64,000 nt of DNA from Pseudomonadota bacterium. GTDB taxonomy: Bacteria; Pseudomonadota; Gammaproteobacteria; Steroidobacterales; GCA-2729495. The stretch's first letter is position 1, and each line of letters starts with the position of its first letter. Below the pieces are notes generated by a model. The model was not told where the DNA came from. It saw only the letters and a program-made list of their open reading frames with translations, and searched no databases. Shown in pieces: positions 56,400-64,000 of the stretch. The stretch is from the NCBI GenBank assembly GCA_963204745.1, contig CAUJHF010000053.1, forward strand, positions 1 through 64,000, in the 5' to 3' direction. The position numbers and the translations under genes were made by a program.

Positions 56400-57656
56400 A
56401 TGCAGATCTATCTGGTAGGCGGCGCTGTTCGTGACCGGCTGCTGGGCCTGCCGGTCAGGGAGCGTGACTGGGTCGTTGTCGGCGCAACGCCGGCCGAGCT
56501 TGAAGCGCAGGGCTATCGGCGGGTTGGCCGGAGTTTTCCGGTTTATCTCCACCCCGTAACCCATGAAGAATATGCGCTCGCACGTACCGAGCTTAAGACC
56601 GGCCCCGGTTATCACGGCTTCGATGTCCGCTCCGACCCCTCGGTAACGCTGGAGGAAGACCTGCAGCGACGCGACCTCACCATCAATGCGATAGCCGAGG
56701 ACAGCTTCGGCACGCTCATCGACCCCGCCGGCGGCCAGAAACATCTGCGCGAACGGCTTCTGCATCACGTCTCCGCTGCTTTCCGCGAAGACCCGGTACG
56801 CATCCTGCGCGTCGCGCGCTTTGCAGCCCGCTTCCATGACCTGGGCTTTCGCGTGGCGGAAGCCACACTGCAGCTCATGCGCGAGATGGTCACAGCCGGC
56901 GAGGTCGCTGCACTGGTGCCGGAGCGTGTCTGGCAGGAGACCGAATCAGCACTCGGCGAGTCACGCCCGGACATCTACTTTCAGGTACTCGACGACTGCG
57001 GAGCACTGGCCGTCGTGTTTCCGGAAGTGGCTGCGCTGTCCGGAGTACCGCAACCTGAGAAGTGGCATCCGGAAATCGATACCGGCCGCCACATCCTGCT
57101 GGCTTTGCGCGAATCTGCCCGACTCGGACATGGGCGCGAAGTGCGCTTTGCGGTGCTTGTACACGATCTGGGCAAGGGCACCACACCGAAAAGCGAACTG
57201 CCCAGGCATCTCGCGCATGAAGAGCGGGGCGTCACGCTCGTTGAGCAGCTCTGCGACAGGCTGGCGATACCCAACCGGTTCAGAGACCTGGCCATCGCGG
57301 TAACCCGTCAGCATGGCACCTGCCATCGCGCCCTGGAACTCAAACCGACTACGCTGTTCCGCCTGCTGGAAAGTCTGGATGCCTTCCGCCGGCCTGACCG
57401 GGTGGAGCCATTTCTCGATGCCTGCGAAGCAGATGCGCGGGGCCGTACCGGGCTGGAGTCCCGACCCTACCCGCAACGCGAGCTGATTTATGCCGCGTGG
57501 CAGGCGGCGCGATCCGTTGATACGGCAACGATCGCCGGACAGGGACTTGCCGGCGAGGCGCTCGGCACCGCCATTCGTCAGGCGCGCCTGGACGCCTGTG
57601 CCGCGGCCCGCGTCCGTTTCATGGCTGACCGGGCAGCATCTGAACAGCCCGAGTGA
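56400..57656 (+). CDS. cca: tRNA nucleotidyltransferase with HD phosphohydrolase domain (CCA-adding)
   Basis: Cca adds or repairs the 3' CCA of tRNA without a nucleic acid template. The 418-residue class II enzyme has the head GGAVRDRLLGLPVRERDWVVVG, with E21 and D23 as the metal carboxylates. QRRDLTINAIAED and AVRFAARFHDLGFRV-type neck motifs follow. The C-terminal HD domain is TGRHILLALRE and FAVLVHDLGKG, found in gammaproteobacterial enzymes, with 2',3'-cyclic phosphodiesterase and phosphatase activity. It converges on the midA gene (5-bp gap). Confidence 0.95.
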   Translation: MQIYLVGGAVRDRLLGLPVRERDWVVVGATPAELEAQGYRRVGRSFPVYLHPVTHEEYALARTELKTGPGYHGFDVRSDPSVTLEEDLQRRDLTINAIAEDSFGTLIDPAGGQKHLRERLLHHVSAAFREDPVRILRVARFAARFHDLGFRVAEATLQLMREMVTAGEVAALVPERVWQETESALGESRPDIYFQVLDDCGALAVVFPEVAALSGVPQPEKWHPEIDTGRHILLALRESARLGHGREVRFAVLVHDLGKGTTPKSELPRHLAHEERGVTLVEQLCDRLAIPNRFRDLAIAVTRQHGTCHRALELKPTTLFRLLESLDAFRRPDRVEPFLDACEADARGRTGLESRPYPQRELIYAAWQAARSVDTATIAGQGLAGEALGTAIRQARLDACAAARVRFMADRAASEQPE

Positions 57657-57661
57657 GGCCC

Positions 57662-58846
57662 TTACAGCCCCGGACGCATGTCGCGCACCGTCAGCTCGAA
57701 ACCAGGTTCAAAGCCCCGGGTCAGCGCCAGCATCTTGAATCGTTCGCCCATTTCGCCGGGCATCAGCAACTGCCTGAGCTCTGCTGCCATGGCCTGTGTC
57801 CGGACCGGTGATTGGCCCGGATTCCGGATTCCATCGGTTTCCATCTCCTGCAGGATGCCGGTGGCAAGCAGGAAATGCGCCTGCGTCGTGTAAGCCGCCA
57901 CGTCGAGACCCGCTGCAGCTCCGGCTCGCGCAGCTGCACTGAAATCAACCCAGGCAGTGATGTCCTGCAAACCGGGCAGGAAAAACGGATCGGCATGCCA
58001 GTGGTGCCGGTAGTGGCAGGCCAGCGTGCCCTCGATACGCTGCGGGTGGTAGTACTCACGACGCGAATAACCATAGTCCGTGAAGAGCGCAAGGCCTTGG
58101 CCGAAACTTGCTGCCAGCGACGCGATCCACGCCGGCTGGCGCAGCGATATCTCGGAGCTGTAGCCGTCCGGCAATCTGTTGCCGATATCCTGCTCAATTG
58201 TCCGGACCGCGGCTTCAAGCGCTGCGGGAGCCGGCATCGATGACCAGGAAAGTTTGCCACCCTGCAAGCGCACGCCGAGTTGGCGGGGGTTTCCATCCTG
58301 CATCGTGAACCGCTCTGCCGGCAGTGCGTCGAGCACTTCATTGGCAATAAGGATACCGGTCAGCGGTGTCGCAGGCAGGCGATCCAGCCACTGCACCCTG
58401 TCAAGCAACTCCGGAACCCGTGCAGCCAGCACAGCGTGCTGGCGTTCACGCAGGTCTGCGCTGACTTCAAGCAGCAGATATTGCCGGGGCGGATTGGCAC
58501 GCAAGGCCCGGAGCACGTCGGCAGCCAGTGCGCCGGTACCGCCGCCGACCTCCAGCACCACACCTCCATCAAGCTGATCGAGAGTCTGGCCCGCCACCCG
58601 CGCCAGACAGCCCGCAAACAGGCTGCCGAGCCCGGGTGCCGTGACGAAGTCACCCGCCGGTCCAAACTTCTGCGCTCCGGCACTGTAGTACCCGAGGCCC
58701 GGTGCATACAGCACCAGATCCATGTAATCCGCGAAACTGATCCAGCCGCCGCTGTCGGCCAGACGCGCACCAACGAGATCCGCAACACGGGCACTGTGCG
58801 CAAGCGCTGAATCATCGGGAACCGGCAGCTCGGACCTGTTGTGCAT
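57662..58846 (-). CDS. MidA/NDUFAF7-like SAM-dependent methyltransferase (DUF185)
   Basis: The 394-residue protein has motif I VLEVGGGTGALAADVLRAL, upstream GDFVTAPGLGSLFAGCLA and YAPGLGYYSAG, and ALFTDYGYSRREYYHP, all typical of the NDUFAF7/MidA family. The mitochondrial member dimethylates an arginine of a complex I core subunit; the bacterial target is unproven. It lies opposite cca and divergent from the pteridine reductase gene. Confidence 0.88.
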   Translation of the reverse strand: MHNRSELPVPDDSALAHSARVADLVGARLADSGGWISFADYMDLVLYAPGLGYYSAGAQKFGPAGDFVTAPGLGSLFAGCLARVAGQTLDQLDGGVVLEVGGGTGALAADVLRALRANPPRQYLLLEVSADLRERQHAVLAARVPELLDRVQWLDRLPATPLTGILIANEVLDALPAERFTMQDGNPRQLGVRLQGGKLSWSSMPAPAALEAAVRTIEQDIGNRLPDGYSSEISLRQPAWIASLAASFGQGLALFTDYGYSRREYYHPQRIEGTLACHYRHHWHADPFFLPGLQDITAWVDFSAAARAGAAAGLDVAAYTTQAHFLLATGILQEMETDGIRNPGQSPVRTQAMAAELRQLLMPGEMGERFKMLALTRGFEPGFELTVRDMRPGL

Positions 58847-58910
58847 GGTGGTGTAATCTTAAGCTTCAGACTCAAAACGTCTGCATCGCGCAGACAGGAC
58901 AGTAATCGCA

Positions 58911-59693
58911 ATGACGGACTCGGCAACAGGCGACACCACCGGGACAAGCAGCCCGACGCTGACGGGAAAGTGGGCGCTGATCACCGGTGCCGCACGCCGG
59001 GTTGGCGCGGAGATCGCCACAACGTTGCACGCGCAGGGTGCAGGTGTCGCAATCCACTACCGGGGATCTGCAGACCATGCCCTGGCACTGGTACGTCAGC
59101 TCAATGACCGGCGCCCGGATTCAGCACTGGCCGTGCAGGCCGATCTCATCCAGACCAGTCAACTGAGCGGTCTGATCGATACCGTCACAGCCCATGCCGG
59201 CCGGCTCGACATCCTGATCAATAACGCCTCGAGTTTCTACCCCACACCTCTGGCGACTGTTACCGAAGACCAGTGGGCGGATCTGATCGGCACCAACCTC
59301 AAGGCGCCATTGTTTCTCGCCCAGGCAGCGCTGCCGCACCTCAAAGCCTCGCGTGGGATCATCATCAACATCGTAGACATCCACGCCGTCCGGCCGCTCA
59401 GAGACCACGCCGCCTATGGTGCCGCGAAGGCCGGCCTCGCTTTCCTGACCCGCGCACTGGCCCGTGATCTTGCGCCTGACATCCGCGTAAATGGCGTGGC
59501 GCCCGGCGCAATTCTCTGGCCCGACGGCGGTGTGAGCGACAGCATGCGGGATACCGTTTTACGCCAGATCCCTTTGAAGCGGGTCGGCGAACCGGCTGAT
59601 ATCGCCGGATGCGTGCTGTACCTGGTGCGTGACGCCAATTATGTGACCGGACAGATCATCGCCGTAGATGGTGGCCGTAGTGCAGGTTGGTAA
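58911..59693 (+). CDS. Pteridine reductase / FolM-type SDR
   Basis: The 260-residue SDR has TGAARRVGAEIA (25-36), where the Arg pattern indicates NADPH use, and LINNASSFY. The active site is D156, Y169 and K173, with Asp in place of the usual catalytic Ser as in PTR1/FolM. It reduces biopterin, folate or dihydromonapterin precursors. Convergent folK and folB immediately follow, which fits a pterin role. Its GGRSAGW end is typical of FolM-type SDRs. Confidence 0.88.
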   Translation: MTDSATGDTTGTSSPTLTGKWALITGAARRVGAEIATTLHAQGAGVAIHYRGSADHALALVRQLNDRRPDSALAVQADLIQTSQLSGLIDTVTAHAGRLDILINNASSFYPTPLATVTEDQWADLIGTNLKAPLFLAQAALPHLKASRGIIINIVDIHAVRPLRDHAAYGAAKAGLAFLTRALARDLAPDIRVNGVAPGAILWPDGGVSDSMRDTVLRQIPLKRVGEPADIAGCVLYLVRDANYVTGQIIAVDGGRSAGW

Positions 59694-59720
59694 TAACCCG
59701 CTCCAGGCCGGGGAGCAGAC

Positions 59721-60227
59721 TCAGACGAGCGGCTCCGTTACCCGCTGCAACGGATGGACGGACTGATCAAAGGCCGCCCACAGCTCCGCCATCGTTTCGC
59801 CAGTCAGCGGATGCCGGAGTTCCGGCGCAAGCTCAGCCAGCGGGCCCAGCACAAAGGCGTATTTCCTGATGTCCTCGCGCGGCACACGAATCACAGAATC
59901 GGACAGCACGGCGTCGCCGTAGAGCAGGAGATCCAGATCCAGGGTCCGCGATGAGAACGGGTCCGGACCGCGCACCCGCCCGGCCAGCACATGCAGGCGC
60001 TCAAGTTCCGCGATGATCGCAGCGGGAGACTCGGCGGTACGAAAGCGCAGCACGAGGTTCAGAAAATCGTCACCGGCAAAGCCGACGGCCGGATTGCGGT
60101 ATACGCCCGAGATTTCCAGCTCACCAAAGCACTTCCGGAGTTCCCGGCAGGCCAGGCGCAGATTCTCCACCGGCGCCACATTACTGCCGGCACTGACATA
60201 CACATCGACGGGCGATCGCTGTGTCAC
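59721..60227 (-). CDS. folK: 6-hydroxymethyl-7,8-dihydropterin pyrophosphokinase FolK
   Basis: FolK pyrophosphorylates hydroxymethyl-dihydropterin for folate synthesis. The GTG at 60227 overlaps the folB stop as GTGA, so translation is likely coupled, and gives 168 residues. Motifs are YVSAGSNVAPVENL, RNPAVGFAGDDFLN, and the ATP/metal segment RGPDPFSSRTLDLDLLLYGD. Longer in-frame sequence to 60311 lacks similarity and lies in folB. Confidence 0.93.
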   Translation of the reverse strand: MTQRSPVDVYVSAGSNVAPVENLRLACRELRKCFGELEISGVYRNPAVGFAGDDFLNLVLRFRTAESPAAIIAELERLHVLAGRVRGPDPFSSRTLDLDLLLYGDAVLSDSVIRVPREDIRKYAFVLGPLAELAPELRHPLTGETMAELWAAFDQSVHPLQRVTEPLV

Positions 60228-60580
60228 CCGCGCTGGCCGCGCTCGATGACGACGCCGACATCGCGTGAACCGCGAATTGCCCAGGGCTTGTGTACGGCCA
60301 CCCGCACCCATGGCACGCCGAACTCATCGACGATCAGCGCCGCAATCTGCTCGGCCATCGTCTCGATCAGATTGAAGCTGGAGCCGGCGACGAGAGATTT
60401 CACTCGACGCGTCACCGCCTTGTAGTCCAACGTGTCTTCGATCTGGTCACTGTGCGCTGCACGGCGGATATCGGTATCCATATCCAGATCTATGCTCACG
60501 ATCTGCGGCATGCGCCGTTCCCATTCCCAGATACCGACGATGGTACGGATGCGGAGGTCGCGCAGAAAAATCGTATCCAT
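60224..60580 (-). CDS. folB: Dihydroneopterin aldolase FolB
   Basis: FolB cleaves dihydroneopterin to hydroxymethyl-dihydropterin and glycolaldehyde. From the ATG at 60580 the 118-residue protein reads MDTIFLRDLRIRTIVGIWEWERR, the family start. It has DTLDYKAVTRRVKSLV with the substrate-binding Glu in NLIETMAEQIAALI, and VHKPWAIRGSRDVGVVIER. It is translationally coupled to folK and 25 bp downstream of tsaD. Confidence 0.93.
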   Translation of the reverse strand: MDTIFLRDLRIRTIVGIWEWERRMPQIVSIDLDMDTDIRRAAHSDQIEDTLDYKAVTRRVKSLVAGSSFNLIETMAEQIAALIVDEFGVPWVRVAVHKPWAIRGSRDVGVVIERGQRG

Positions 60581-60605
60581 CGTTGTTCCGTGATGTTGGC
60601 AGGCT

Positions 60606-61634
60606 TCAGGGACGCAGTTCTTCAAGCGGCCAGCGGGGACGGGCGGTGACATGCAGGTCCCCGAATGCCTCCGGCGCGGCAGCCAGGCGCAGGCAACCAG
60701 TAAATGCGATCATGGCTGCATTGTCTGTACAGAACTCCGTCCGTGGATAGTAAACAGTGGCGCCAAGGCGCGACAGTCCGTCCCTGAGCCGCTCGCGCAG
60801 CAGTCGATTGGCCCCTACCCCGCCGGCGATGACCAGTCGCTTGTGGCCGGTCGATTCGATCGCCCGGCAGGACCTGGCTACCAGCGTATCCACGATCGCC
60901 TCCTGATAGGAATTCGCAAGGTCTGCCCGGGCACCGCTGTCCAGCGCCGAGATCCCGCCGTTGTCCCGCACCTGCAGGGCCAGAGCGGTCTTCAGCCCAC
61001 TGAAGCTGAAATCCAGACCCGGTTTGTTCCGCATCGGCCGCGGAAGCGCGTACCGCCCCGGCCGCCCCTGATCGGCGAGCCGCGCGAGCTGTGGGCCACC
61101 CGGATAAGGCAGACCCAGCAGTTTGGCCCCCTTGTCAAAGGCTTCGCCCGCCGCATCATCAAGGGTTTCGCCCAGTATCTTGTACATACCGAGCCCCCGC
61201 ACCTCGACCAGCAGCGTATGCCCGCCCGAAACCAGCAGTGCCACAAAGGGAAATCCGGGCGGTTCCGGTTCGAGCAGGGTCGCCAGCAAATGTGCTTCCA
61301 TATGGTGGACGGGAATTGCCGGAATACCCCAGCCAAACGCCAGGCCCACGCCCGTCGTGGCACCAACCAGCAGGGCACCAACCAGTCCCGGTCCGGCGGT
61401 ATAGGCCACCCCGGACAATTCATCGGGCCGCACCCCCGATTGCGCGAGGACCGCCTCGACCAGTGGCATCAGCTTGCGGATATGGTCGCGTGAGGCGAGT
61501 TCCGGCACCACGCCACCATAGGGTGCATGGGTTTCAACCTGGCTGAACAGACAATGGCCGCGCAGGCCGGAAGCCGTGTCATAGATAGCTGCGGCGGTCT
61601 CGTCGCAGCTGGTTTCCAGACCGAGAACGATCAT
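60606..61634 (-). CDS. tsaD: tRNA N6-adenosine threonylcarbamoyltransferase TsaD
   Basis: TsaD transfers the threonylcarbamoyl group to A37 of ANN-decoding tRNAs with TsaB/TsaE. The 342-residue ASKHA protein from the ATG at 61634 reads [19 protein letters not shown]. Iron ligands are H111 and H115 in HMEAH, and LVSGGHT and [13 protein letters not shown] are present. In-frame upstream starts (GTG 61658, ATG 61649) lack better ribosome-binding sites. It is divergent from rpsU, the order conserved across gammaproteobacteria. Confidence 0.95.
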   Translation of the reverse strand: MIVLGLETSCDETAAAIYDTASGLRGHCLFSQVETHAPYGGVVPELASRDHIRKLMPLVEAVLAQSGVRPDELSGVAYTAGPGLVGALLVGATTGVGLAFGWGIPAIPVHHMEAHLLATLLEPEPPGFPFVALLVSGGHTLLVEVRGLGMYKILGETLDDAAGEAFDKGAKLLGLPYPGGPQLARLADQGRPGRYALPRPMRNKPGLDFSFSGLKTALALQVRDNGGISALDSGARADLANSYQEAIVDTLVARSCRAIESTGHKRLVIAGGVGANRLLRERLRDGLSRLGATVYYPRTEFCTDNAAMIAFTGCLRLAAAPEAFGDLHVTARPRWPLEELRP

Positions 61635-61672
61635 CTGTCTGAGCTTCATTCCGGTCACCCGATGGGAATCCT

Positions 61673-61701
61673 TTGCAAAACGGCGTCTGAGTAGCTATAT
61701 T
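61673..61701 (+). promoter_or_regulatory. Probable promoter of the rpsU-yqeY-dnaG operon
   Basis: TTGCAA (61673-61678, four of six match TTGACA) and TATATT (61696-61701) are 17 bp apart. The start would be near 61708, immediately before a terminator-like hairpin. Confidence 0.6.
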
Positions 61702-61711
61702 TTTGGGTTCG

Positions 61712-61736
61712 TCCGGCCCAGAGAGCCGGATTTTTT
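61712..61736 (+). terminator. Terminator-like hairpin in the rpsU leader
   Basis: TCCGGC (61712-61717) and GCCGGA (61725-61730) form a perfect 6-bp stem with loop CCAGAGA, followed by six T's (61731-61736). It works only in the plus direction. No plus-strand gene lies upstream, so it is best explained as a leader attenuator or as a stop for antisense transcription entering from tsaD. Confidence 0.75.
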
Positions 61737-61754
61737 GCCCGTCCAACCAACAAC

Positions 61755-61784
61755 TGGTCCGCTACAGCTCAGCTTGGCGGACCA
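61755..61784 (+). other. Strong hairpin just upstream of the rpsU ribosome-binding site
   Basis: TGGTCCGC (61755-61762) and GCGGACCA (61777-61784) form a perfect 8-bp stem, extendable by two weak pairs. It ends 7-8 bases before AAGGA and lacks a T-run. It could be a regulatory or S21-binding leader element. Confidence 0.6.
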
Positions 61785-61804
61785 CTAATTTAAGGATCAG
61801 GACC

Positions 61805-62020
61805 TTGCCCGGCGTTCGAGTACGAGAAAACGAGCATTTTGACGCCGCCCTCCGGCGTTTCAAGCGCGCTTGCGAAAAGGCGGGGGTTCTTACCGAACTT
61901 CGACGCCGGGAATTCTACGAAAAGCCCACGCAGGAGCGTAAACGCAAGAAGGCGGCAGCCGTCAAGCGTCAACAGAAGAAAAGCGCCCGCGAAACCAGTC
62001 GGCGAGTCCGCCTCTACTGA
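61805..62020 (+). CDS. rpsU: 30S ribosomal protein bS21
   Basis: bS21 is a small basic subunit protein that helps mRNA binding near the 16S 3' end. The 71-residue sequence, [29 protein letters not shown] then [20 protein letters not shown], aligns end to end with E. coli S21. The start must be TTG at 61805: no ATG or GTG gives this N-terminus, and AAGGA/CAGGA precede it. A TTG start is unusual for an abundant ribosomal protein. It heads the operon with yqeY and dnaG. Confidence 0.95.
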   Translation: MPGVRVRENEHFDAALRRFKRACEKAGVLTELRRREFYEKPTQERKRKKAAAVKRQQKKSARETSRRVRLY

Positions 62021-62023
62021 GTC

Positions 62024-62041
62024 GCGCCGCTCGCGCGGCGC
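62024..62041 (+). other. GC-rich hairpin after rpsU
   Basis: GCGCCGC (62024-62030) and GCGGCGC (62035-62041) form a perfect 7-bp stem with tetraloop TCGC three bases past the rpsU stop. No T-run follows. It may stabilise the rpsU message 3' end or lower read-through to yqeY and dnaG, parallel to the E. coli rpsU-dnaG intercistronic terminator. Confidence 0.55.
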
Positions 62042-62140
62042 AGAGACCAGCTTGCGGCAAGGCCGGCCCACCCCACAGGTGAAGGCCGGTGCGACATTCC
62101 GGCTGGGGCGCCCAACCCGCTATACAGAGGGGAACCGACC

Positions 62141-62593
62141 GTGTCGCTGCTCAAGGCACAGATCCAGGAAGACATGAAGTCCTCGATGCGGGCTGGCGAC
62201 AAGAGCCGCCTGTCTGTCGTCCGGATGCTCCTGGCGGCAATCAAACAGCGCGAAGTCGACGAGCCCACCGAAACCACTGATGCGGCGGTGCTGCAGATCA
62301 TCGAGAAACAGATCAAGCAGCGACGCGAATCAGCCACCCAGTTCACTGCCGGTGGCCGCACGGATCTCGCTGACAAGGAAATTTCCGAGATCGCCGTGTT
62401 GCAGACATGGTTACCGAGCGCACTGTCGGCGGAGGAACTGGACACGCTGATCGACGAGGTCTTGACTGCCAGCGCGGCGACAAGCATGAAAGACATGGGC
62501 CGCGTCATGGCGGCACTGCGCGAACGCGCCCAGGGCCGTGCCGACTTCAGCGCCATTGGTGAGCGTGTAAAAGCCCGCCTCTCCGGCAAGTAA
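62141..62593 (+). CDS. yqeY: GatB/YqeY domain protein
   Basis: The 150-residue protein is the stand-alone form of the helical domain found at the C-terminus of amidotransferase subunit GatB. It shows LLKAQIQEDMKSSMRAGDKSRLSVVRMLLAAIKQREVD, QIIEKQIKQRRESATQF, and C-terminal DMGRVMAALRERAQGRADFSAIGERVKARL. A tRNA-related role is plausible but unproven. The GTG start has AGAGGGGA upstream. It sits between rpsU and dnaG, as in many gammaproteobacteria. Confidence 0.93.
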   Translation: MSLLKAQIQEDMKSSMRAGDKSRLSVVRMLLAAIKQREVDEPTETTDAAVLQIIEKQIKQRRESATQFTAGGRTDLADKEISEIAVLQTWLPSALSAEELDTLIDEVLTASAATSMKDMGRVMAALRERAQGRADFSAIGERVKARLSGK

Positions 62594-62637
62594 TCAGGCT
62601 GCCGGTCAGCCGACCGACAAAGGGCCGGATCTCTATC

Positions 62638-64000
62638 GTGAGTGGTCGAATTCCGCAGGACTTCATCGACGACCTGGTACAGCGGGCCGATATCGTCGAG
62701 GTTGTCGGCTCAAGGGTCCCGCTCACCAAGGCCGGGCGCGAATACAAGGCCCGCTGCCCCTTCCACACCGAAAAGACACCCTCTTTCTGGGTCAGCCCGC
62801 AGAAGGGTTTCTATCATTGCTTTGGTTGCGGCGCACACGGTACAGCGCTCGGCTTCCTCATGGAGTTCGAGCGCCTCGACTTCCCTGTAGCGGTAGAAGA
62901 GTTGGCGCGCAGCGTGGGCGTTGAAGTCCCGCATACCGATAGCGAACGGACCTCCACCGAACCGCTGTTCACGGTACTCGAGAAAGCGGCCCACATTTTC
63001 AGGCAGGCCCTGCGCGATCACCCGGCAGCCATCGATTACCTCAGGGAACGCGGCCTCGATGGTGAAACAGCTCGGGAGTTCGGCATTGGCTATGCGCCGG
63101 CCGGCTGGGACACCCTGCTGAGCAGCCTGGGGACCACTGAAGTGGACCGGGCGCATCTGCTTGCAGCCGGGCTCGTGATTGCACGCGATACGGGCGGCTT
63201 CTACGACCGGTTCCGCGAGCGGATCATGTTTCCGATCCGCGACACCCGGGGCCGGGTCATCGCCTTCGGCGGGCGGATCATCGGGAGTGGCGAACCCAAG
63301 TATCTGAATTCGCCCGAAACTCCGCTGTTTCACAAGGGCCGCGAACTGTATGGCCTGTATGAGGCACGGCGAGCGGAGCGACAATTCGAGCGGATGCTGG
63401 TCGTCGAAGGCTACATGGACGTTGTAATGCTGGCCGCGCATGGCATTCGTAATGCCGTCGGCACACTTGGCACAGCAACGACCACCGAGCACCTGCGTCG
63501 CCTGTTTGGCGTGACCGGCGAAATCGTATTCTGTTTCGATGGCGACCGGGCTGGCCGTGATGCAGCCTGGCGGGCATTGCAGACCAGCCTGCCACTGCTG
63601 CAGGACGGACGGCAGATCCGCTTTCTCCTCCTGCCCGACAATGAAGACCCCGACTCGCTGGTGCGACGCGAAGGCGCAGAGGCCTTTACCGGGCGCATCG
63701 GCACAAGCATGCCGCTATCCGGGTTCATGATTGATTCGCTGACCCGCGATCTCGACCTCGACAATCTGGCAGACAAGGCGCGCCTCGCTGCGCTGGCAAA
63801 GCCGTTGCTGGCCCAGCTGCCCGCAGGCGTCTATCGCGAACTGCTCACTGAAGAGTTGGCCCGCTGCGTCGGCTTGCCCCGCAACCGGCTTGAGGAATTG
63901 ATGACTGGCGGCGCACCGTTACCGGCACACGACCAGAAACCGCCCCAGCGCAGCACAAGACCGGTCCGACCCCAGGATGCGGCGAACCGGCGAGGGTCTC
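62638..64000 (+). CDS. dnaG: DNA primase DnaG (cut by the window end)
   Basis: DnaG makes RNA primers for replication with DnaB. The GTG start at 62638 gives MSGRIPQDFIDDLVQRADIVEVVGSR; 454 codons are present and no stop is reached. The CHC2 zinc ligands are C40, H43, C61 and C64 (RCPFHTEK; YHCFGCG). The TOPRIM catalytic region has E257 in VVEGYMDV and D301/D303 in FDGDRAGR. The C-terminal helicase-binding domain lies beyond the window. AAAGGG lies about 13 bases upstream. Confidence 0.96.
   Translation, partial: MSGRIPQDFIDDLVQRADIVEVVGSRVPLTKAGREYKARCPFHTEKTPSFWVSPQKGFYHCFGCGAHGTALGFLMEFERLDFPVAVEELARSVGVEVPHTDSERTSTEPLFTVLEKAAHIFRQALRDHPAAIDYLRERGLDGETAREFGIGYAPAGWDTLLSSLGTTEVDRAHLLAAGLVIARDTGGFYDRFRERIMFPIRDTRGRVIAFGGRIIGSGEPKYLNSPETPLFHKGRELYGLYEARRAERQFERMLVVEGYMDVVMLAAHGIRNAVGTLGTATTTEHLRRLFGVTGEIVFCFDGDRAGRDAAWRALQTSLPLLQDGRQIRFLLLPDNEDPDSLVRREGAEAFTGRIGTSMPLSGFMIDSLTRDLDLDNLADKARLAALAKPLLAQLPAGVYRELLTEELARCVGLPRNRLEELMTGGAPLPAHDQKPPQRSTRPVRPQDAANRRGS

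Overview
The window is a GC-rich stretch of chromosome from a Gram-negative bacterium, almost certainly a gammaproteobacterium outside the Enterobacteria. The signs are conserved gene orders (rsmI-lpoA-yraN-gmhA, kdsD-kdsC-lptCAB-rpoN-hpf-rapZ, petABC-sspAB, rpsU-yqeY-dnaG), a complete Kdo/heptose/LPS-transport gene set, and traits absent from E. coli: S-adenosylhomocysteine hydrolase, a split B12-dependent ribonucleotide reductase, pyrophosphate-type phosphofructokinase, and a membrane proton pyrophosphatase. A REP-like hairpin at the left edge resembles those of Pseudomonas and Xanthomonas relatives. A Xanthomonadales/Nevskiales/Steroidobacter-like organism fits, but the assignment is inference. 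Gene density is very high, and only 53601-54032 exceeds 300 bp without a gene. I saw no rRNA, tRNA, CRISPR array, prophage or insertion sequence.

Layout: 1-3.3 kb, rsmI divergent from lpoA-yraN-gmhA. 3.3-7.3 kb (minus), petABC (cytochrome bc1) and sspAB. 7.3-16.6 kb, ibaG-murA divergent from kdsD-kdsC-lptC-lptA-lptB-rpoN-hpf-rapZ-mgtE. 16.6-25 kb (minus), tkt-gap-pgk-pyk, a nucleotide-transporter-like protein and a patatin phospholipase. 25-27.8 kb, metK-ahcY. 27.8-36 kb, an LtaS-type sulfatase, cpdA, a rearranged cpdA/gumN junction, gumN, a Lon-N-domain protein, mpl and rnd. 36-40.4 kb, adk, PPi-phosphofructokinase and hppA. 40.4-43.2 kb, an accessory group of exported or lipid-anchored proteins. 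43.2-50.7 kb, a GGDEF/EAL protein, a PCMT-like protein, tolC, waaA and hldE. 50.7-55.4 kb, nrdJa/nrdJb and a Do-type protease. 55.4-61.7 kb, an NDUFA9-like protein, cca, a MidA-like methyltransferase, pteridine reductase, folK, folB and tsaD. 61.7-64 kb, the rpsU-yqeY-dnaG operon, cut by the window end.

How the genes fit together: much of the window builds the envelope. GmhA, HldE, KdsD, KdsC and WaaA make or attach heptose and Kdo. LptA/B/C move LPS, MurA and Mpl make and recycle peptidoglycan, and LpoA activates its synthesis. Central carbon genes form one block. Adk, PPi-PFK and HppA form a pyrophosphate/adenylate energy group. MetK and AhcY run the SAM cycle.

The most notable observations are: (i) a 125-bp direct repeat (88% identical) made of the cpdA 3' end and gumN 5' end on both sides of an orphan ORF; (ii) a terminator-like hairpin just downstream of the apparent rpsU promoter, plus two further hairpins around rpsU; (iii) the adk/PPi-PFK/hppA group with a structured hppA leader; (iv) an unrecognised exported hydrolase/amidohydrolase/lipoprotein operon; (v) a clear NrdR-box-like palindrome at the nrdJ promoter. 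Nothing here is convincingly a wholly new molecular system. Item (iv) and the orphan ORF are the best candidates for undescribed biology.
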